Shown here one piece after another: positions 1 through 8,000 of a stretch of 64,000 nt of DNA. The translations under genes were made by a program, and so were the position numbers. Each line of letters begins with the position of its first letter. The first letter of the stretch is position 1. The notes under the pieces are model-generated. The model did not search any database. It saw nothing but the letters and a program-made list of their open reading frames with translations, and was not told the origin of the DNA. This DNA is from Mesotoga infera (GTDB taxonomy: Bacteria > Thermotogota > Thermotogae > Petrotogales > Kosmotogaceae), in assembly GCF_900157305.1 (NCBI RefSeq), contig NZ_LS974202.1, forward strand, positions 2,790,001 through 2,854,000, written 5' to 3'.

Positions 1-122
1 TCACCGGTCTGTATGTCCAGGGCTTCATAAGTAGCATCGATTCCCTTCATTTCGAAGAAACGCGTGTAGATTCTTGGTGAGAGGCTGTGTGAGACAGGAT
101 GGCCTACTATACAGAATCTCAT
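1..122 (-). CDS. aroE: Shikimate dehydrogenase, N-terminal fragment
   Basis: Reading leftwards from an ATG at 122, the 40 codons available encode the typical start of shikimate dehydrogenase, including the substrate-binding S-H-S-L-S-P motif after a GHPV turn. The enzyme reduces 3-dehydroshikimate to shikimate with NADPH in the chorismate pathway. The ATG overlaps the aroA stop codon by four bases (ATGA), so the two are translationally coupled and aroE is the next gene of an aroF-aroA-aroE operon. The gene is cut by the window edge. Identification rests on a short but characteristic segment. Confidence 0.85.
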   Translation of the reverse strand, partial: MRFCIVGHPVSHSLSPRIYTRFFEMKGIDATYEALDIQTG

Positions 123-1381
123 CGACACACCTCCGCGATATCCTTGAAGAATTGCGGATAGGAGATCCTTACCGAATCTGCTCCACCGATTTCGATGCCT
201 TCCTCGCTGAGGATGCCTGCAACTGCGAAGAGCATGGCTATCCTGTGGTCACCGGCCGAATCGATTCTTCCTCCTACAATTTTCTGCGACCCTTCAATCG
301 AAAAGCCGTCTTCGAGCTCCTCAATTACGACCCCGAGCTTTCTGAAGTTCTCAACGGTCGATGTTATTCTGTCCGACTCTTTTTTTCTTAGTTCTCCCGC
401 TCCCCTTATAACAGTCGTTCCGCAAGCCTTCGCCCCGGCAAGGGCCAGTAGGGGAATCTCGTCTATCATGGAGGGAACTAACCCGGTATCGATCTCTAAC
501 CCAGTCAATCTGGAAGATTTAGCCACTATTTTGCCGCAGGGTTCGGGCGAGGTTTTTTCGACCGTCCATTCGATCTCGGCACCCATCTTCTTCAACGTTT
601 TCAAAAGACCTGTGCGTCTTTCGTTAAGCCCGACATTTCTGACGATAATTGAGGCGTCTGGATGGAGAATTGCGAGTACTAAGAAGAAAGAGGCCGATGA
701 GACGTCTCCCGGTATTTGAAAGAACACGGGGTTCAGTTCGCCACGTTCTATGGAAACTATCCTTCCGTTGATCTTCATCTTAGCTCCCATCGAGTCTAGC
801 ATTCTCTCAGTATGGTCTCTGCTTGGAACGGGCTCGATCACCGTGGTTATACCTTCAGCCTTCATGCCCGCCAGCAGTATTGCACTTTTCACCTGGGCGC
901 TGGCTACCTGGAGGTCATGGGTGCAACCGTGAAGATCTCCGCCCTTTATCGACAGAGGCAAGAGAGTGTCGTTATTCCTTGCGAAAATCAAGGCCCCCAT
1001 TCTTTTGAGAGGTTCTATCACTCTTTTCATAGGCCGTCTGGATAGAGATTCATCACCGAAGAGGATATGAAGGCCCGGGGTTCCGGCGAGAAGCCCTGAG
1101 ATAATTCTCGCTGTCGTTCCGGAATTGCCGCAATCGAGGGGTCTAGCCGCCTCCTTCCACAGTGCCGGCATTATCTCCATTCGCTCAAAATCGCCGGAAA
1201 ACCTCGCTCCGATTTCTTTCATAACCCTAAGAGTGCTCAAAGTATCCCCGCTCTCAAGAAGATTGTGGACGATGCTTCGTCCTTCTGCCATCGATGAGAG
1301 AATCAGAGCCCTGTGGGATATCGACTTATCGGGCGGGACCTCCATTTCTGCCCTTACTTTTTTCACCGGTAATATCTTCAT
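119..1381 (-). CDS. aroA: 3-phosphoshikimate 1-carboxyvinyltransferase (EPSP synthase)
   Basis: EPSP synthase joins phosphoenolpyruvate to shikimate-3-phosphate, the penultimate step to chorismate. The 420-residue protein has full family length. Visible motifs are the N-terminal DKSISHRALI segment with the substrate-binding Lys and Arg, the CGNSGTTAR loop that binds PEP, SRDHTERM in the middle, the KESDR segment and the C-terminal GDHRIAM motif. It lies 15 bp downstream of aroF and overlaps aroE, so the three genes form one minus-strand operon. It is cytoplasmic. Nothing is missing or unusual. Confidence 0.97.
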   Translation of the reverse strand: MKILPVKKVRAEMEVPPDKSISHRALILSSMAEGRSIVHNLLESGDTLSTLRVMKEIGARFSGDFERMEIMPALWKEAARPLDCGNSGTTARIISGLLAGTPGLHILFGDESLSRRPMKRVIEPLKRMGALIFARNNDTLLPLSIKGGDLHGCTHDLQVASAQVKSAILLAGMKAEGITTVIEPVPSRDHTERMLDSMGAKMKINGRIVSIERGELNPVFFQIPGDVSSASFFLVLAILHPDASIIVRNVGLNERRTGLLKTLKKMGAEIEWTVEKTSPEPCGKIVAKSSRLTGLEIDTGLVPSMIDEIPLLALAGAKACGTTVIRGAGELRKKESDRITSTVENFRKLGVVIEELEDGFSIEGSQKIVGGRIDSAGDHRIAMLFAVAGILSEEGIEIGGADSVRISYPQFFKDIAEVCR

Positions 1382-1396
1382 CTCTTTCCTCCATCA

Positions 1397-2413
1397 TCAG
1401 GTCAGTACGAGCTCTCTTGTATCCACCAGGCTCTTCAATTCTTGCATCAGTCTTTCGAATTCTCTGAAGTTCAAACTCTGTTTGCTGTCTGAAAGAGCGC
1501 TCTCCGGTCTTGGATGAACTTCGACCTCTATGCCGTCGGCTCCGACGGCCAGAATTGCCCTAGACAGGGGAATGATCAGGTCTCTTCGACCACTGGCGTG
1601 GCTCGGATCGGCAATTATCGGCAGTGGCGATTGCATTTTTATGAGGGGGATCGCCGAGATATCGAGAGTGTTCCTTGTAGATGTTTCGAAGGTTCTTATA
1701 CCCCTCTCACACAGGATTATCGACATGTTACCACCATAGGCGATGTATTCTGCCGAAAGAAGAAGCTCTTCTACGGTGTTCATGAAACCCCTCTTCAAAA
1801 GCACCGGTTTTCCGCAACTGGCAACTCTTTGAATAAGCTGGAAATTCTGTGCGTTACGCGCACCTATTTGAACGATATCGCTCAGAGATGAAACGGCCTC
1901 CAACGTTGCTTCTCCGGTCACTTCCGTTACGGTCTTCATTCCATATCTATCGGCTGCCTCTCTGAGAAGTTCGAGCCCCTTTCTGCCCAATCCCTGAAAC
2001 GAATATGGAGACGTCCTCGGCTTGTAGGCTCCTCCCCTGATAATTCTCACACCCATTTCAGAGAGGAAGGCCGCGCTCTCTTCGATCATCGACCGATCCT
2101 CGACCGCGCAAGGACCGGCCATAACAGCGAACTTTCCGTTCCCTATCGATACATCTCCGACCTCGACGTTGAGATCCTCGCCATGGAACTCCCTGGATAC
2201 TAGCTTGAAAGGCTTCAGTACCCGCACCACCTGCTCCACGCATTCTAGCGCTTCGAAACGTTCAACTGATGTGTACCGATCATCCCCGATGATGCCTACC
2301 ACTATCTTCTCCGCTCCTTTTGAGATGTGACAACTTAGACCCAGTCGGGAGGACAACGCCTCCACCTTTTCGATCTCTTCATCGCCGCTCCCGTTCCTTA
2401 AAATCACTACCAT
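1397..2413 (-). CDS. aroF: 3-deoxy-7-phosphoheptulonate (DAHP) synthase, Thermotoga type
   Basis: DAHP synthase condenses PEP with erythrose-4-phosphate, the committed step of aromatic biosynthesis. At 338 residues it has the length of the type I-beta enzyme known from Thermotoga maritima. An N-terminal ferredoxin-like regulatory domain (about residues 1-70) in that enzyme confers feedback inhibition by Tyr/Phe. It is followed by the TIM barrel with GPCAVED, the GAYKPRTSPYSFQGLG phosphate/metal loop and the DPSHASGRR motif. ATG at 2413 is preceded by GGGGTG. The upstream leader contains a strong terminator (separate entry), which suggests control by premature termination. Confidence 0.96.
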   Translation of the reverse strand: MVVILRNGSGDEEIEKVEALSSRLGLSCHISKGAEKIVVGIIGDDRYTSVERFEALECVEQVVRVLKPFKLVSREFHGEDLNVEVGDVSIGNGKFAVMAGPCAVEDRSMIEESAAFLSEMGVRIIRGGAYKPRTSPYSFQGLGRKGLELLREAADRYGMKTVTEVTGEATLEAVSSLSDIVQIGARNAQNFQLIQRVASCGKPVLLKRGFMNTVEELLLSAEYIAYGGNMSIILCERGIRTFETSTRNTLDISAIPLIKMQSPLPIIADPSHASGRRDLIIPLSRAILAVGADGIEVEVHPRPESALSDSKQSLNFREFERLMQELKSLVDTRELVLT

Positions 2414-2430
2414 ACTTCACCCCGCATTCT

Positions 2431-2533
2431 AAAAAAGAAAGAGGGTCTCCGGATTGGAGACCCTCTCAATCTTTACTCCGGAGTAAATGCGAAAGCATCT
2501 ACCCGGAGAGCTGGCTCACGAGCAGATGCTCAT
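2431..2533 (-). promoter_or_regulatory. Candidate transcription attenuator in the aroF leader
   Basis: On the minus strand a perfect 10-bp stem (arms 2456-2465 and 2441-2450, 5-nt loop) is followed by a T-rich run (2440-2431) ending about 17 nt before the aroF ATG, which is an intrinsic terminator sitting inside the leader. Upstream, 2495-2508 pairs with 2476-2490 in a long hairpin, while 2524-2531 can instead pair with 2495-2501. The TCCGGAG blocks near 2476-2483 and 2446-2452 can also pair with each other. Mutually exclusive folds before a terminator are the signature of attenuation. No aromatic-codon leader peptide and no T-box or known riboswitch motif was found, so the signal sensed is unknown. 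The rest of 2534-2711 holds only an A+T-rich promoter-like stretch. Confidence 0.6.
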
Positions 2534-2711
2534 AATATAATAATAGCTATTTGCATTTATCCAGGAAAAATCGAATATAGACATATTCGCGCTCCTCATT
2601 GAATTAAGTAGATTCTACACTTTTCGGATGGCTCGAGTCAAATTTTTCTGGCGAATAAATTTGTTATCTTTAAGAAACGATTGTATTTTACGGACGTATA
2701 CATCGAAACGA

Positions 2712-3689
2712 TCAATACATCTTCTCAAGATCCACAATGTCGATCGGATTACCCGTGAGAAGGTAATGTCCGATACTTTCAACTGTTTCATCTACCATAG
2801 CCTGCATGCTCTCAGTGGTCCAGCTCCCAACGTGAGGGGACAGGACGACGTTCGGTAATGTGTGAATCGGATATCTTGATGGGAGCGTTACCGGTCTATC
2901 GATGGAAGGATAATCATACCAGACATCTATGGCAGCGCCGGCAAGTTTACCGCTCATTAACGATTCGGCCAGTGCTTTTTCTTCTACCACTTTTCCCCTG
3001 CTTATGTTTATGAGATAAGCGCTGCCCATGGCATCCAGGACTTCCTGATTCACGATTCCAAGAGTTTCTGAGGTCAAAGGCAGAGCCACGAAAACCAGCT
3101 CAGCACCTCTAACGGCTTGTTTGATGTCGTTCGTGATAAAGTCTAAACCTGGATAGCTACCCGAAGGCTCCTTCTTAAAACCATTTATCCTGCAGCGGAA
3201 CGCTTTAAGGAAACCGGCAATTTTCTGGCCTATTTGACCGAGGCCTAGAATCGCGCATTTTCTTTCTAATATTGAAAACCATGTGAATTCTTTGCTTGAA
3301 GGTCTTCCTAGCCATACACCCCTCTCGAGGTTTTTGTGGAGCTCAACCACTCTACCCGTAACGGCCATTGCCAGTGCAATGGCCCTTTCCGCAACCACCT
3401 CGGCGTTTCCGTGGTTGTTAGCCAGAATTATTGAACGCTTCTTGAGCTCATTCAGAGGCAGGCCATCAACACCAGTCCATGGAACGAAGACGGCCTTCAG
3501 TTTGACGGCTTTTGTTAGTTCCTCTTTGCTGAGCGAACCTTTGACCAATACATCTGCCTCGGGCAACAGTTCCTTAGGATCATTATGATCCAGATAAGAG
3601 ACGAAATCATGTCCGGGGAAGGCCTTTCTTAGTTGATCTAGTTTTCCATCCCAGTATTTGTCAAATTTATTCAAAAACAGTACCAACAC
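2712..3689 (-). CDS. D-isomer-specific 2-hydroxyacid dehydrogenase family protein
   Basis: This is an NAD(P)-dependent oxidoreductase of the D-2-hydroxyacid dehydrogenase family, 325 residues, normal length. It shows the split substrate-binding domain, the Rossmann motif GLGQIG near residue 150, the INISRG segment with the catalytic Arg, and the catalytic His in LSPHVGSW near residue 285. GTG at 3689 is chosen because GGAGGT lies seven bases upstream. The substrate cannot be read from the sequence: glycerate, phosphoglycerate-like or lactate-type acids are all possible. It appears to be monocistronic, with folded leader DNA upstream. Confidence 0.88.
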   Translation of the reverse strand: MLVLFLNKFDKYWDGKLDQLRKAFPGHDFVSYLDHNDPKELLPEADVLVKGSLSKEELTKAVKLKAVFVPWTGVDGLPLNELKKRSIILANNHGNAEVVAERAIALAMAVTGRVVELHKNLERGVWLGRPSSKEFTWFSILERKCAILGLGQIGQKIAGFLKAFRCRINGFKKEPSGSYPGLDFITNDIKQAVRGAELVFVALPLTSETLGIVNQEVLDAMGSAYLINISRGKVVEEKALAESLMSGKLAGAAIDVWYDYPSIDRPVTLPSRYPIHTLPNVVLSPHVGSWTTESMQAMVDETVESIGHYLLTGNPIDIVDLEKMY

Positions 3690-3755
3690 TCAATTTACCT
3701 CCTTGAAGAATAGTCTGAAGAATTCACTACAAATAAATATTTCTCTCAACGAGCA

Positions 3756-3837
3756 GAGAGAGGTAATGGTGATTCAACCATTATTGGCCAATTACCTCAA
3801 ACACTCTCAGGTCTTCCCGGCGAACCGGAAAAGACCT
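3756..3837. repeat. Two adjacent inverted repeats between a decayed gene and the dehydrogenase
   Basis: The first is a nested cruciform: 3756-3760 (GAGAG) pairs with 3804-3808, 3761-3767 (AGGTAAT) with 3791-3797, and inner AATGGT/ACCATT arms close the loop. The second is an imperfect hairpin, 3809-3820 with 3825-3837, around a CGAA loop. Neither is followed by a T run on either strand, so they are not ordinary terminators. They could be a folded leader of the dehydrogenase mRNA or a remnant repeat element. Confidence 0.5.
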
Positions 3838-3879
3838 CCTCAAAACCTTCGGTAAGACCGTTCGGATCTGCTTTTTCGA

Positions 3880-4503
3880 TCATGGGTTCAATATTTTCTC
3901 GCCTCTTTTGCTTGAGCCGTGTCCGGAGCGTTCTTCAATATCCACCTCCATTGTTCGTAAGCTTTATCGCTGTTCCTTTTTTCATGAAGGCTTCTCCCAG
4001 GTTCAAACGACTGTTCAGCAATATATCATCAACTACCGTACCCTTTGAATACAACTAAATAATTCTTTCGAAATCGGCGATCGATGTATCGAGTTTCCCG
4101 AAAAACCGGGAATGTTTATGTACGCGTTGGCTCGTATAAAGAGTATCATGATATTATCGCCGTGATTTTCGACCGCCCTATCGAGGTACTCGAAATCTTT
4201 GTTGAGATTGTGGAGCTTCCCGAAGGGGTTCCAGTCGTCCCCGGCCCTCAACAGGTGAGAAGATCCAAGATAAGAGGTTGCCAGATCTTCTTCTTCGTCT
4301 CTTATAAGCTTTTCGAAGAGTTTTATTACCTTCAAGACATAATCTTTGTCTCCCCGCACCCCGGCGTTGTGGTAAGCTATTCCTAGCTCAAATAAAAGAC
4401 TCCTGTCTTCCGGATTGGCCACCAGGCTCTCGAGGCTTTCTATCTCTGTTGCCACGCATACACACGAAAAAAACACTAACAGAACCAGCACGGGCGTTCT
4501 CAA
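3880..4503 (-). pseudogene. Decayed gene for a secreted TPR-like protein
   Basis: The 5' part (ATG at 4503, stop at 4033) encodes a hydrophobic signal peptide and TPR-like helices, 156 codons. Beyond this, the other minus-strand frames keep coding for a plausible continuation: a segment ending at the T-run near 4100, an in-frame TAG near 4046, and then after a run of six A near 3985 a clear TPR-type ending (AYEQWRWILKNAP) up to a stop at 3880. At least two indels and one nonsense change are needed to join the pieces, so the gene looks inactivated. Sequencing errors at homopolymers are the alternative. The original function is unknown. Confidence 0.6.
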
Positions 4504-4626
4504 AAAAAGACCTCCAGATAGATTTTATCACGTGGCAAATGAAGGACCCTGTCTTCTGAAGTAATTGGACCGAATTTTCACCCGCATAAGAGTGTTCGTT
4601 CTGAAACGATACATCAGTGTCAGTAT

Positions 4627-5538
4627 TTAGAGGTCCGCGAAAAAAACGGATATAGCTTTGGCCACTCCTCCCTCGGAATTTGAAGAAGTTATGTATTTGC
4701 TTTCTTCCTTCACGACATCCATAGCGTTTGCGACTGCTATGGGCATTCCCACCCTCCTCATCAGTGGAATATCTGCCAGATGATCACCTATAAAGACTAC
4801 CTTCGATGGGGAAACACTATGGTACTCGAGAAAGCTGTCCAAAGCTTTTCCTTTAGAAATTCCCGAACCGAAAATCGAGAATAGCCCCCATCTTTCGCAA
4901 TTTCTCTTCACATTCTCCAGGAGAGTCTTATCTTCGATCGAGTTCCAGTAATACTCCATGAAGGCCGAGTCGTCGCTAGTCTTGAGAAGCGTATAGCTGA
5001 AACCTCCCGGATAGTCAACAGACAATTCTTTCAAGATCGACGTGAGAGTCTCGTGAAGACCTGTAACATCGATCTGGATCAATCTTCTCTCTTCGGCTAC
5101 CATATGGAGGTCATCGATATATTCAATTCTGTGAGAATAAGCCTTCAAGAAGGGCAGGTATGGATTCATTCTCAGCCTATCTTTTCTGAACCAGTCGGGA
5201 AGTTTGAGGCTGGCCTCTCTGAGAATGATATCGCAACTCCTCCCTTTCGCCATGTTGATTACCGCGTGCGCCAGATCGGGAGATACCGTTGTGCAATCGA
5301 TGATTTTCCCTTTTCCAGTGATCACGAGCGCTCCGTTTTGAAGGGCGTGCGGACCTTCCGCAGATATTGAATCGAGATATCCACGAGCCATTTCGAAGTC
5401 CCTTCCGGTGAAGATACCGATAGGTATTCCCTTTTGCTTGAGATTTTTCAAAGCTTCAAGATTCTCGCTTGAAATTTTTTTATTTTCGTCTAAAAGCGTA
5501 CCATCCAGGTCAAGGATGAGCGCGACGTATCTATTCAT
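4627..5538 (-). CDS. HAD-superfamily hydrolase (Cof-like phosphatase)
   Basis: A 303-residue cytoplasmic phosphatase of the HAD IIB/Cof type. Motif I DLDGTLLD lies at residues 9-16, motif II in GIFTGRD, and the motif III/IV region in ISKGKALD followed by FIGDHLADIPLM. The cap domain lies between motifs II and III. Start is ATG at 5538, just before the first motif. A longer open frame upstream overlaps the adenosyltransferase gene and has no protein-like sequence, so it is not included. The substrate is probably a sugar phosphate or a nucleotide by family habit, but it is not shown here. Confidence 0.88.
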   Translation of the reverse strand: MNRYVALILDLDGTLLDENKKISSENLEALKNLKQKGIPIGIFTGRDFEMARGYLDSISAEGPHALQNGALVITGKGKIIDCTTVSPDLAHAVINMAKGRSCDIILREASLKLPDWFRKDRLRMNPYLPFLKAYSHRIEYIDDLHMVAEERRLIQIDVTGLHETLTSILKELSVDYPGGFSYTLLKTSDDSAFMEYYWNSIEDKTLLENVKRNCERWGLFSIFGSGISKGKALDSFLEYHSVSPSKVVFIGDHLADIPLMRRVGMPIAVANAMDVVKEESKYITSSNSEGGVAKAISVFFADL

Positions 5539-5561
5539 TCTGGCCTCCGCCAAACTCTTTA

Positions 5562-6086
5562 TCAGAATTCGATTCCCTTTCTCGCCTTGACTCCTTTGGT
5601 GTAGTAATGTTTTATTTCTACCATCTCCGTTACAAGATCTGCTCTCTCTATGATCTCCTGCGGGGCCTTTCTTCCGGTCAGTACAAGTTCGGTGCGCATA
5701 TTTCGCAGGTTCATGAGATTCAAAATGTCCGAGGATGAGATTAAACCGAAAAAATGCGCGATGAAGATCTCGTCTAGAATTACAAGACCGTAAGATCCTC
5801 CAGCAAGAACTTCTTCCGATCTTCTGAGGCCTTCTCGTGCTAGGCGGAAGTCCTCGGGAGAGGGGTTCTTTTCTATGAAGCAACCGCGTCCGAATTGCTC
5901 CAGAACAACGTTTGGCATCAGTTCGGCGATTTTCGTCTCTCCATATTCCATTCCCTTTATGAACTGGCCAATAAAAACGCGCATACCGCTTGCGGCAGCC
6001 CTCAGGGCAAGACCAAAGGCTGCTGTGGTCTTGCCCTTACCATTTCCCGTATAGACGTGCACGAATCCCGATTCTACGAATTTCAT
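5562..6086 (-). CDS. cobO: Corrinoid (cob(I)alamin) adenosyltransferase, CobA/CobO type
   Basis: Transfers the adenosyl group of ATP to Co(I) corrinoids to give adenosylcobalamin. The protein has the N-terminal P-loop GNGKGKTT near residue 14, the FIKG segment, the LVILDE Walker B-like strand and a C-terminal YYTKGVKARKGIEF tail typical of CobA/CobO. The upstream in-frame ATG at 6098 lies inside the GGAGGT ribosome site, so ATG at 6086 is preferred, giving 174 residues. It is followed closely by the HAD gene. No other cobalamin gene is in the window, consistent with salvage. Confidence 0.92.
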   Translation of the reverse strand: MKFVESGFVHVYTGNGKGKTTAAFGLALRAAASGMRVFIGQFIKGMEYGETKIAELMPNVVLEQFGRGCFIEKNPSPEDFRLAREGLRRSEEVLAGGSYGLVILDEIFIAHFFGLISSSDILNLMNLRNMRTELVLTGRKAPQEIIERADLVTEMVEIKHYYTKGVKARKGIEF

Positions 6087-6306
6087 GCAAACCTCCATAG
6101 AGCTTTTATCAAAATACTTATTGTGATTTTAGCATCCTGTCATAAAAATACCCGGCCGAGAGAAAAGAGACTTCTATGATCTCGCTATCCTCCGAGATAG
6201 TACCTTAATTTACCAAGTTGTCATAATCATTCAAATATCGGGTAACTGTGGGAGGTTATCTTTCAGTTGGATCGACCCTGAATTTGCCCAATTTTCAATT
6301 ATTAGG

Positions 6307-6355
6307 TTGCTCAAATGGGGTTTTATTTTTAATATAAAATGTGAATTATTTCACA
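6307..6355 (+). promoter_or_regulatory. Promoter and Rex/CRP-like operator of the sulfur operon
   Basis: TTGCTC (6307-6312), a 17-bp spacer and TAATAT (6330-6335) form a sigma-70-type promoter. Directly downstream, 6340-6355 is a perfect inverted repeat TGTGAA-TTAT-TTCACA, placed on the expected start site. It fits the general Rex consensus TTGTGAA-N4-TTCACAA at 16 of 18 positions and also matches the CRP half sites TGTGA-N6-TCACA. Its location at +1 suggests a repressor site. The rest of 6087-6374 shows no gene or clear structure. Confidence 0.6.
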
Positions 6356-6374
6356 CCAAACTGGAGGTATGAAT

Positions 6375-6614
6375 ATGGCGAAGTATGATGTAACAAAATC
6401 AATCGATGTAAGAGGAGAAGTCTGTCCCGTGCCGGATGTCGAAACGAAAAGGGCACTCAAGAAGATGAAAGCCGGAGAGATTCTCGAAGTGTGGATCGAT
6501 TACGCGATGTCGAAAGAGAGAATACCCGAAGCCGTTAAGAATCTCGGTCATGAGGTTCTCGAAATCGAGGAAACAGGCACCAGCGAGTGGAAGATCTATA
6601 TAAAAGTCAAGTGA
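6375..6614 (+). CDS. tusA: TusA-family sulfur carrier protein
   Basis: A 79-residue TusA/SirA-like protein that carries sulfur as a persulfide on the Cys of the CPVPD motif (Cys17), part of DVRGEVCPVPD. The fold's second half with RIPEAVKNLGHEV and a C-terminal basic strand is intact. ATG at 6375 is preferred over 6369 because GGAGG lies seven bases before it. It is the first gene of the sulfur operon and stands before a YeeE-type transporter, the arrangement expected of a partner accepting sulfur from that transporter. It closely resembles the C-terminal domain of the regulator at 8701. Confidence 0.93.
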   Translation: MAKYDVTKSIDVRGEVCPVPDVETKRALKKMKAGEILEVWIDYAMSKERIPEAVKNLGHEVLEIEETGTSEWKIYIKVK

Positions 6615-6627
6615 TAGGCAGGAGTGA

Positions 6628-7623
6628 ATGACTATGGCCTGGACTGGTCTCTTAATAGGGGTAATATTCGGTATCATTCTTCAAAGGGGAAGAGTATGTT
6701 TTAATTCGGCTTTCAGAGATATTTTGCTGTTCAAAGACAACTACCTGTGGAAACTAGGATTTCTCGCGGTAGGACTTCAGGCTATAACGGTTTTGTTCGT
6801 CGCCCAGATGGGTTGGATAAGAATAGCTCCCCCGACTCTGAACTTTTTCAGTAATATAGTGGGTGCTTACATTTTCGGTCTTGGAATGGTTCTGGCTGGC
6901 GGATGCGCATCCGGGGTCACGTACAGGGCCGGAGAGGGAATGACGACCGCGATGTTCGGAGCCGTTTTCTATGGTCTTGGAGCACTAGCAATGAGGAGCG
7001 GCATTTTCTCCGGCATAAGGACATGGGCAGCCGGTTTCAACATTACTGTTGCCGGAAACTCACCGGTATACTTCGATAAAGTCGGTCCTACTCTGGCGAC
7101 TATATTCAACATCAATCCCTGGATACCTGCGGTTATAGTTGCAGCTTTGTTGCTCTGGTACACTCTTGGTACGAAGACCACAGATAGACCGACGAAGTTC
7201 AACTGGAAAGTAGCCGCTATAGCACTCGCTATACTTTCGCCTATCGCGTGGATAACGAGCGTAGCGGCCGGAAGAAACTACGGTTTAGGGATAACTGGCG
7301 GTTGGATATCGATCTTCGATACCTTCATATCAAACCAGCCTCTGAGATGGGATGGATACGAAATAATAGGCATAATACTTGGTGCATTGATCGCATCTCT
7401 TCTGGCCAAAGAGTTCAAGCTGAGAATGCCGAAGAACCCAAAGACGTATCTTCAGGTCATGGTTGGGGGTATAATGATGGGGGCCGGTGCAAATTTGGCT
7501 GGTGGTTGTAACATCGGGCACTTCCTGACGGGGCTCCCGACACTTGCGATCTCATCCATAGTTGCCAGTATCTTTTTGATTCTCGGTAACTGGACGATGG
7601 CGTACATACTGTACAGAAAGTGA
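6628..7623 (+). CDS. YeeE/YedE (TsuA-like) sulfur or thiosulfate transporter
   Basis: A 331-residue polytopic membrane protein of the YeeE/YedE family. Characterised members (TsuA) bring thiosulfate into the cell by relaying it between buried cysteines. Three conserved Cys motifs are visible: GRVCFNS (Cys24), GGCASG (Cys93) and GGCNIGH (Cys294), the latter two matching the internal repeat of the family. Start is ATG 6628, although ATG 6634 has better spacing from GGAG at 6621. It sits 13 bp after tusA, which supports joint uptake and relay. Whether the substrate is thiosulfate or another sulfur species is inferred. Confidence 0.88.
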   Translation: MTMAWTGLLIGVIFGIILQRGRVCFNSAFRDILLFKDNYLWKLGFLAVGLQAITVLFVAQMGWIRIAPPTLNFFSNIVGAYIFGLGMVLAGGCASGVTYRAGEGMTTAMFGAVFYGLGALAMRSGIFSGIRTWAAGFNITVAGNSPVYFDKVGPTLATIFNINPWIPAVIVAALLLWYTLGTKTTDRPTKFNWKVAAIALAILSPIAWITSVAAGRNYGLGITGGWISIFDTFISNQPLRWDGYEIIGIILGALIASLLAKEFKLRMPKNPKTYLQVMVGGIMMGAGANLAGGCNIGHFLTGLPTLAISSIVASIFLILGNWTMAYILYRK

Positions 7624-7633
7624 GGCAGAAGTC

Positions 7634-7990
7634 TTGAAAATAACAATACAGACACTAGTTCCTCCGTACACTTACGAAGATCTGGATACGGCAATCAAAC
7701 TAGCTGAAGCGGCCCTTAACAGGGGCCATGATGTTACCATATTTCTGTTCGCCGATTCGATTCTCTCGACAAACAGTTTTGTGAAACCGATCAGGGTAGA
7801 TAGAAACATTCCGGAGAAACTGAAGTCCCTGATAGCCGAAAAAGGTTTGAAGGTAGAGATCTGTGGAATCTGTATGGACTACAGAGGAGTTACCAAGGAC
7901 ATGATAATTCCCGGCTCCAACCCCAGTGGACTGCCTGAGCTTGCGACCCTTATTTACAGCAGCGACAGGTTCGTGAACCTGATGGCTTGA
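7634..7990 (+). CDS. DsrE-like sulfur relay protein
   Basis: A 118-residue DsrE/DsrF-like fold protein. Family members (DsrE, TusD) accept persulfide sulfur on a conserved Cys. Here the candidate is in CGICMDYRG (Cys77/Cys80), in the position of the active Cys of DsrE. The rest shows the alternating beta/alpha pattern with an early VTIFLFADS strand. The start is TTG at 7634, only ten bases after the transporter stop. With the next two genes it forms a DsrEFH-like trio. Confidence 0.85.
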   Translation: MKITIQTLVPPYTYEDLDTAIKLAEAALNRGHDVTIFLFADSILSTNSFVKPIRVDRNIPEKLKSLIAEKGLKVEICGICMDYRGVTKDMIIPGSNPSGLPELATLIYSSDRFVNLMA

Positions 7991-8000
7991 GGTGATGGTG

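Noticed and set aside
2516-2533. Five-codon minus-strand frame in the aroF leader as an attenuation peptide
   Set aside because: It has no aromatic codons and no ribosome site, and it lies at the expected -10/start region.
5539-5883. 115-codon upstream extension of the HAD phosphatase frame
   Set aside because: It overlaps the adenosyltransferase gene on the same strand in another frame, has no hydrolase-like sequence, and the DLDGTLLD motif begins right after ATG 5538.
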